Assembly: GCA_017387165.1 (NCBI GenBank)
Contig: JAFOFS010000228.1
Location: forward strand, 1-10,559
Length of the DNA: 10,559 bases
Direction: 5' to 3'
Origin: Clostridia bacterium
GTDB lineage: Bacteria > Bacillota > Clostridia > Oscillospirales > Acutalibacteraceae
The notes under the pieces were generated by a model. The model did not search any database. It was not told the origin of the DNA and was given only the letters and a program-made list of their open reading frames with translations. Shown here piece by piece: positions 6,317-10,559 of the stretch (position 1 is the stretch's first letter; each line of letters opens with the position of its first letter). Position numbers and translations under genes: made by a program.

Positions 6317-7657
6317 TTAATCCAGAAAATCCTTGAGCTTCTTGCTGCGGCTGGGGTGACGGAGCTTACGGAGCGCCTTGGCCTCGATCTGGCGGATACG
6401 CTCACGGGTAACCCCGAACTCCATACCCACCTCTTCGAGGGTGCGTTGACGACCGTCGTCCAGACCGAAACGCATCCGCAGCACCTTCGCCTCACGGGCG
6501 GTCAGCGTGCCGAGAACGCCGGTCAGCGTTTCCTTCAGCAGCGAATGGGACGCCGCATCGGCCGGTGCCGGCGCATCGTCGTCGGGGATGAAGTCGCCCA
6601 AGTGGCTGTCCTCCTCCTCACCGATCGGGGTTTCCAGCGACACCGGCTCCTGCGACACGCGCAGGATCTCGCGCACCTTTTCGGGGGACATATCCAGATA
6701 CTCCGCGATTTCTTCCGCAGACGGCTCGTGACCGTTCTCGTGCAGCAGCAGGCTGCTGGTCTTTTTCACTTTATTGATGGTTTCCACCATGTGCACCGGA
6801 ATACGGATGGTACGCGCCTGATCCGCAATGGCGCGGGTGATGGCCTGACGGATCCACCAAGTCGCGTAGGTGGAGAACTTAAAGCCCTTGGTATAGTCGA
6901 ATTTCTCGACCGCCTTGATCAGACCGAGGTTACCCTCCTGAATCAGATCGAGGAACTGCATACCACGACCGACGTAACGCTTCGCAATGCTGACCACCAG
7001 ACGGAGGTTGGTCTCGCTCAGACGCTGCTTGGCGGAATTGTCGCCGTTCATAATGCGCAGCGCCAGTTCCTTTTCCTCCTCGGGGGTGAGCAGCGGCACG
7101 CGACCGATCTCCTTGAGGTAAACCTTGACCGGGTCGTCGATCATCAGCGCGTCCGCCGGATAATCGTCATCGCCGCCCTTGCCCTCGGCGTTCTTGGCGA
7201 CGAAATCCAGCGCCTCCAGCGCGTCAGCCGAGAAGTCGTCCACGATCTCGACCTTGGCTTCTTCCAGCATCTCGTACAGCTTGACGATCTGCTCGCCGTC
7301 GAAATCGTATTCCTCGGTGGCATCCATCAGCTCCTGCGTGGTCATCTTGCCCTTGACGCGAGCCATCGCCACCACTTCGGCCAGACGATCGCGCTTTTTG
7401 AGCTCATGCGCGGCCGCGATGATCTCCTCCTCCGGCAGATCCTCACCGACGTAATCGTCATCGGTCAGTTCGATCTCCTCCTCGGCAGCGAGATCCTCGG
7501 CGGTCGGTTCCACGTCCATATCGATATCCATATCCATATCCAGGTCCATGTCCTCATCCGCCGTATCCTCTGCCAGCAGGGCGTTGGCCATCTGCTCGAG
7601 TTCCTCGGGAGTCAGTTCCTTCTGTTCGACCTCTGCGGTCTTCTTTTTCGTAGCCAT
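6317..7657 (-). CDS. rpoD: RNA polymerase primary sigma factor RpoD/SigA
   Basis: Housekeeping sigma-70 factor that directs RNA polymerase to -35/-10 promoters. Layout of the 446 residues: a Lys/Glu-rich start and an acidic stretch (30-80) containing an Asp-Met repeat (36-48, DMDLDMDMDIDMD); region 1.1 at about 85-140; region 1.2 from about 174 (DDPVKVYLKEIG); region 2 at about 212-290, with FLDLIQEGNLGLIKAVEKF and the -10-binding YATWWIRQAITRAIADQ; region 3 to about 365; region 4 at 372-446. The -35-binding helix-turn-helix is TLEEVGMEFGVTRERIRQIE. ATG 7657 directly follows the dnaG stop and is preceded by AAGGAGGTAACC. Group 1 identity is clear from the intact region 1.1, the near-canonical regions 2.4 and 4.2, and the operon position. 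Confidence 0.97.
   Translation of the reverse strand: MATKKKTAEVEQKELTPEELEQMANALLAEDTADEDMDLDMDMDIDMDVEPTAEDLAAEEEIELTDDDYVGEDLPEEEIIAAAHELKKRDRLAEVVAMARVKGKMTTQELMDATEEYDFDGEQIVKLYEMLEEAKVEIVDDFSADALEALDFVAKNAEGKGGDDDYPADALMIDDPVKVYLKEIGRVPLLTPEEEKELALRIMNGDNSAKQRLSETNLRLVVSIAKRYVGRGMQFLDLIQEGNLGLIKAVEKFDYTKGFKFSTYATWWIRQAITRAIADQARTIRIPVHMVETINKVKKTSSLLLHENGHEPSAEEIAEYLDMSPEKVREILRVSQEPVSLETPIGEEEDSHLGDFIPDDDAPAPADAASHSLLKETLTGVLGTLTAREAKVLRMRFGLDDGRQRTLEEVGMEFGVTRERIRQIEAKALRKLRHPSRSKKLKDFLD
7514..7549 (-). repeat. Hexanucleotide tandem repeat within rpoD
   Basis: Six consecutive hexamers on the plus strand are variants of ATCCAT: GTCCAT, ATCGAT, ATCCAT, ATCCAT, ATCCAG, GTCCAT. They encode the Asp-(Met/Leu/Ile) alternation in the acidic N-terminus of RpoD. 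The unit is a multiple of three, so copy-number change would keep the reading frame. Confidence 0.8.
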
Positions 7658-9439
7658 TTATTGGTTACCTCCTTGTTGAGATTCTTTCATCGCTTGTAAA
7701 ATTGCCAGCATATCCTGCTCGGACAGCTCGGACAAATCCCGTCCGCGTCCTCTGGCCTGCTCGTCACGCAGAACCGAAACGTAGGTATCCAGCTCCGCAT
7801 CCGAAACCACCCGTCCCGAAGCGGCACGCACCATTTGGGAGAGGTATCCCATCTCCTCGTCGGTGTAATCCGCCGCCAGGAAGGACAGCTCCACCAGCAA
7901 GCCGCGTTCATTCCGCTCCAGCAGCTGTTGGTAGACCCGACGGTTAAACGCCGTCGCGATCAGTTCGGGGGGGAGTTTTTCTTTCGCCTTACGGATGTAA
8001 TCGGGATGCAGCATCAGCATACCGAGCAACCCCTCCTCCGCCGCCGCTGCGCGGGGCAGCTTCAACGCTTCGGGATTGACCTGCTTGACCTGCGCCTCCG
8101 AATGACGGATGACGTTGGTCATCCGCACCTTATCTGCGGCGCGTTGTCCCTTGCGGCGATGCCGCTCCACTTCCTGCAGGATGGCCTGCTTGTTCACCCC
8201 GAGGTTGTGCGCCAGCTGACCGGCGTAGACGTCACGCTCGATCGCGCTGTTCAGCGTTGCCAACACGCCGGCCGCCTCCTGCAGATAGGCGCTGCGCCCA
8301 TCGGCGGTGGTCAGCAGATGCTTCTTGCCGATCTTGACCAGGCGGTATTCGACGTCGTTGGACGCCCCCTCCAGCAGCATCTGGAAGCGTTCGGGGGGAT
8401 TATTTCGTAAAAATTCGTCGGGGTCCTTGCCGTCGGGGACATGCATCACACGGACGTCCACGCCGGTTTTTCCCATGATATCGATCGCACGGGCGGCCGC
8501 CTTTTGTCCTGCCTCGTCTGCGTCAAACAGCAAGGTCACCTTTTGGGCGTAACGGGCAATGAGGTTGGCGTGCTCCTCCGTAAAAGAGGTACCCAGCGCC
8601 GCCACCGCGTTGGTAAAGCCTGCCTGATGCAGGGCGATGACGTCCATATATCCCTCGCAGAGGATCAAGCCCTCTGTCGCCGCCTTGGCTTTGGCGACGT
8701 TAAGCGCAAACAGCGTGCCGCTCTTGCGGAACACCGGCGTATCGCCCGAGTTCAAATACTTCGGCTTGGAGTCGTCCAGCACGCGTCCGCCGAACGCGAT
8801 GACGTTGCCGCGGATATCGATGATCGGCACCATCACGCGGTTGCGGAACAGATCGTACATCCGTCCGCTCTTTTCGCTGCGCTTGCACAGCCACGCCGCC
8901 TCCAGCTCCGCGTCGGTGAAGCCCTGCTTATGCAGCTCGTCGTACAACGCGTGGAAGCTGTCCGGCGCATAGCCGAGTCCGAAACGGGTGATGGTGGACA
9001 TGGACAGCATCCGCTTCCGGTGGAAGTAGTCCAGACCGGCCTTTCCCTCGGGGGACATCAGATAACTGTTGAAAAAACGAGCCGCCTGGCGGTTTGCCTC
9101 CAGCACGCGAACGCGCAGACGGGAGTACGCGTCGTTCTCATTGGTGTTTTCCGGCATCCGCATCCCGACCCGCTCGGCCAAAAATTTGACCGCATCGAGA
9201 TAATCGAGATTTTCGATCTTTTTGATGAAGGTGATGGCATCGCCGCCGGCGCCGCAGCCGAAGCAGTAAAACGACGCCGTTTCGGGATACACCGTAAACG
9301 AGGGGGTCTTTTCGCCGTGGAACGGGCAAAGCCCCACCAGATTGCGACCGCGTCGCTTGATGTTGACGTAAGCGGAAATGACCGATTCGATGTCGTTCTT
9401 TTCGGTCAGTTCACGGATAAAGCTTTCGGGTAACGCCAT
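7658..9439 (-). CDS. dnaG: DNA primase
   Basis: Makes RNA primers for the lagging strand at the replication fork, with the replicative helicase. The 593-aa product shows the full DnaG layout. The N-terminal zinc-binding domain has Cys38, His41, Cys59 and Cys62 (CPFH...CFGC). The RNA-polymerase-like core has the basic motif RVMVPIIDIRGNVIAFGGRVL at about 201-221. The TOPRIM metal site has Glu262 in CEGYMDV and Asp306/Asp308 in FDADEAGQKAA, close to E. coli E265, D309 and D311. The C-terminal ~150 residues would be the helicase-interaction domain. ATG 9439 is preceded by AAGGAG (9454-9449) with a 9-nt gap. It lies 22 nt downstream of dgt and abuts rpoD with no spacer, as in the macromolecular synthesis operon. 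Confidence 0.97.
   Translation of the reverse strand: MALPESFIRELTEKNDIESVISAYVNIKRRGRNLVGLCPFHGEKTPSFTVYPETASFYCFGCGAGGDAITFIKKIENLDYLDAVKFLAERVGMRMPENTNENDAYSRLRVRVLEANRQAARFFNSYLMSPEGKAGLDYFHRKRMLSMSTITRFGLGYAPDSFHALYDELHKQGFTDAELEAAWLCKRSEKSGRMYDLFRNRVMVPIIDIRGNVIAFGGRVLDDSKPKYLNSGDTPVFRKSGTLFALNVAKAKAATEGLILCEGYMDVIALHQAGFTNAVAALGTSFTEEHANLIARYAQKVTLLFDADEAGQKAAARAIDIMGKTGVDVRVMHVPDGKDPDEFLRNNPPERFQMLLEGASNDVEYRLVKIGKKHLLTTADGRSAYLQEAAGVLATLNSAIERDVYAGQLAHNLGVNKQAILQEVERHRRKGQRAADKVRMTNVIRHSEAQVKQVNPEALKLPRAAAAEEGLLGMLMLHPDYIRKAKEKLPPELIATAFNRRVYQQLLERNERGLLVELSFLAADYTDEEMGYLSQMVRAASGRVVSDAELDTYVSVLRDEQARGRGRDLSELSEQDMLAILQAMKESQQGGNQ
7663..7674 (-). promoter_or_regulatory. rpoD ribosome binding site inside the dnaG 3' end
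   Basis: AAGGAGGTAACC on the minus strand is an extended match to the anti-Shine-Dalgarno sequence. AAGGAGGT ends 9 nt before the rpoD ATG. The same bases encode the last residues of DnaG (GGNQ and the codon before). Confidence 0.9.
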
Positions 9440-9461
9440 CGGTCATCTCTCCTTTCGCAAA

Positions 9462-10460
9462 TTACTTGGTATGCCAGCTGCGCGGAATGAACAGTTCCTC
9501 ATACAGTTGCACCGCGTAGTTGTCGGTCATCGAGGCGATGTGGTCGGCAACCGCACGCTCCACACCCTCCTGCCACGCGACCACCTGCGCCTCGGCAGGG
9601 AGGCGGTTGGGGTCTTCGCGGAAATAGTCGTACAGGGTCAGCAACAGCTTGTCCGCCTTGGTTTCGTCGCTCTTGACCGTCGGATTGAGGTACAGCGCCT
9701 GGAACATAAAGCGGTACAGCTCGTCAAACGCTTCCTGCTTGGCCGCCGAAAAGCCGATGCTCTCGCCGCTGTTGCGGATGAGGTCGGTCACCAGCGTATC
9801 CAGCCGCTCGCCGCGGGTCTCGCCCAATTCGGCGCGTACCGCGTGGGGAATATCCCCCTCTTTCAGCACACCGGCGCGGATGGCGTCGTCCATATCGTGG
9901 TGAATGTACGCCACGCGGTCGGCGTGACGCACGATGCAGCCCTCCAGCGTGGCGGGCCACTGACCGGTCGTGTGGTTGAGGATGCCGTCACGCACCTCCC
10001 AGGACAAGTTCAGACCGAGGCCGTCCTTCTCCAGCTTGTCCGCGACGCGGACACTCTGCTCATAATGGCGGAAGCCGCCCTCCACCACCTTGGCCAACGC
10101 ACGCTCACCGGCGTGACCGAACGGCGTGTGTCCGAGATCGTGTCCGAGGGCGATTGCCTCAGCGAGATCCTCGTTCAATCCCAGCGCACGGGCAACGCTT
10201 CTCGCAATCTGCGAAACCTCCAGCGTGTGGGTCAGACGGGTACGGAAATGGTCACCCTCCGGGGACAGGAACACCTGCGTCTTGTGCTTCAGACGGCGGA
10301 ACGACTTGCAATGCACGATGCGGTCGCGGTCGCGCTGGAAGCAGGTGCGGTATTCGCACGGTTCTTCCTCCTGTTCGCGGCCGCGGCTGTCCGCCGCTTT
10401 GGCTGCATAGGGGGACAAGTATTCTTTCTCCCGCGCCTCTATCGTTTCACGGATCGACAT
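9462..10460 (-). CDS. dgt: Deoxyguanosinetriphosphate triphosphohydrolase-like protein (HD domain dNTPase)
   Basis: Predicted cytoplasmic dNTP triphosphohydrolase that cleaves dNTPs to the deoxynucleoside and triphosphate, helping control dNTP pools. The 332-aa product matches the short Dgt type found next to dnaG in Clostridia. Seen in sequence: the N-terminal FQRDRDRIVHCKSFRRLKHK, and HD-superfamily metal ligands His78 (RLTHTLEV), His107-Asp108 (GHDLGHTPFGH) and Asp181 (RHADRVAYIHHD). ATG 10460 follows AAGGAGGCGATCGT, a strong ribosome binding site. It is the first gene of the visible dgt-dnaG-rpoD transcription unit. Substrate preference within this family (dGTP or other dNTPs) cannot be told from sequence. 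Confidence 0.93.
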   Translation of the reverse strand: MSIRETIEAREKEYLSPYAAKAADSRGREQEEEPCEYRTCFQRDRDRIVHCKSFRRLKHKTQVFLSPEGDHFRTRLTHTLEVSQIARSVARALGLNEDLAEAIALGHDLGHTPFGHAGERALAKVVEGGFRHYEQSVRVADKLEKDGLGLNLSWEVRDGILNHTTGQWPATLEGCIVRHADRVAYIHHDMDDAIRAGVLKEGDIPHAVRAELGETRGERLDTLVTDLIRNSGESIGFSAAKQEAFDELYRFMFQALYLNPTVKSDETKADKLLLTLYDYFREDPNRLPAEAQVVAWQEGVERAVADHIASMTDNYAVQLYEELFIPRSWHTK

Positions 10461-10500
10461 ACGATCGCCTCCTTACCTGTTTCTATATTGCTTTCTATAC

Positions 10501-10559
10501 TATAAATACGCCGTTTTGCGCATTTTCCCTCTTTTTTTCAAAAAATTTTTCAAAAAAAT
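10501..10559. other. AT-rich leader region upstream of dgt
   Basis: This short non-coding stretch is far more AT-rich than its surroundings. TTTTTCAAAAAA occurs twice in tandem near the edge. On the minus strand there are TATA-like hexamers (TATAGT, TATAGA) at about 10482-10504, but no -35 box at 16-18 nt spacing, so no promoter is called. It may hold an UP-element-like promoter region for the operon or the end of a gene beyond the window. Confidence 0.35.

Noticed and set aside
6302..7699. A 465-codon open frame on the plus strand covering all of rpoD
   Set aside because: It is antisense to an unmistakable sigma factor, has a His/Arg/Leu-rich composition without domains, and arises from the GC-biased codons of the opposite strand.
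8441..9433. A 330-codon plus-strand open frame across dnaG
   Set aside because: Shadow of the primase gene; no recognisable domain, no good ribosome binding site, His/Arg-rich composition.

Overview
The window reads as chromosomal DNA from a fairly GC-rich member of the Clostridia (Bacillota), most likely Oscillospiraceae/Ruminococcaceae-like. Support comes from the dgt-dnaG-rpoD order typical of Clostridia, strong AAGGAGG-type ribosome binding sites, a lipoprotein-type sugar-binding protein, and a sugar ABC importer with no ATPase gene beside it. The genus is inferred; no rRNA or other taxonomic marker is present.

Left part (1-1385): the 5' portion of a sodium:neurotransmitter-symporter-family gene on the minus strand, running off the left edge, with a near-consensus sigma-70 promoter. 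A short divergent intergenic region follows. Carbohydrate block (1386-6274, plus strand): a solute-binding lipoprotein, two MalF/MalG-type permeases that overlap by ATGA, then malQ (4-alpha-glucanotransferase). The likely logic is capture and import of an oligosaccharide, plausibly a maltodextrin, followed by cytoplasmic glucan rearrangement by MalQ. The energising ATPase must come from elsewhere.

Between the second permease and malQ lies the most unusual object in the window. It is a 273-bp non-coding element with 25-bp terminal inverted repeats (27 bp counting the TA flanks) and a TA on each side. Its interior splits into two 108-nt self-complementary arms, one carrying a perfect 21-bp hairpin. 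It looks like a MITE, a non-autonomous element plausibly moved by an IS630/Tc1-type transposase. It sits immediately downstream of a putative extended -10 promoter, so a malQ transcript may carry the whole element as its leader.

Right part (6275-10460, minus strand): a bidirectional terminator separates malQ from the convergent macromolecular-synthesis operon. Read in transcription order, this is dgt (dNTP triphosphohydrolase), dnaG (primase) and rpoD (housekeeping sigma factor). dnaG and rpoD abut with no gap, and the rpoD ribosome binding site lies inside the end of dnaG. RpoD has an unusual Asp-Met repeat in its acidic N-terminus, encoded by a hexanucleotide tandem repeat. The last ~100 bases are the AT-rich leader region of dgt.
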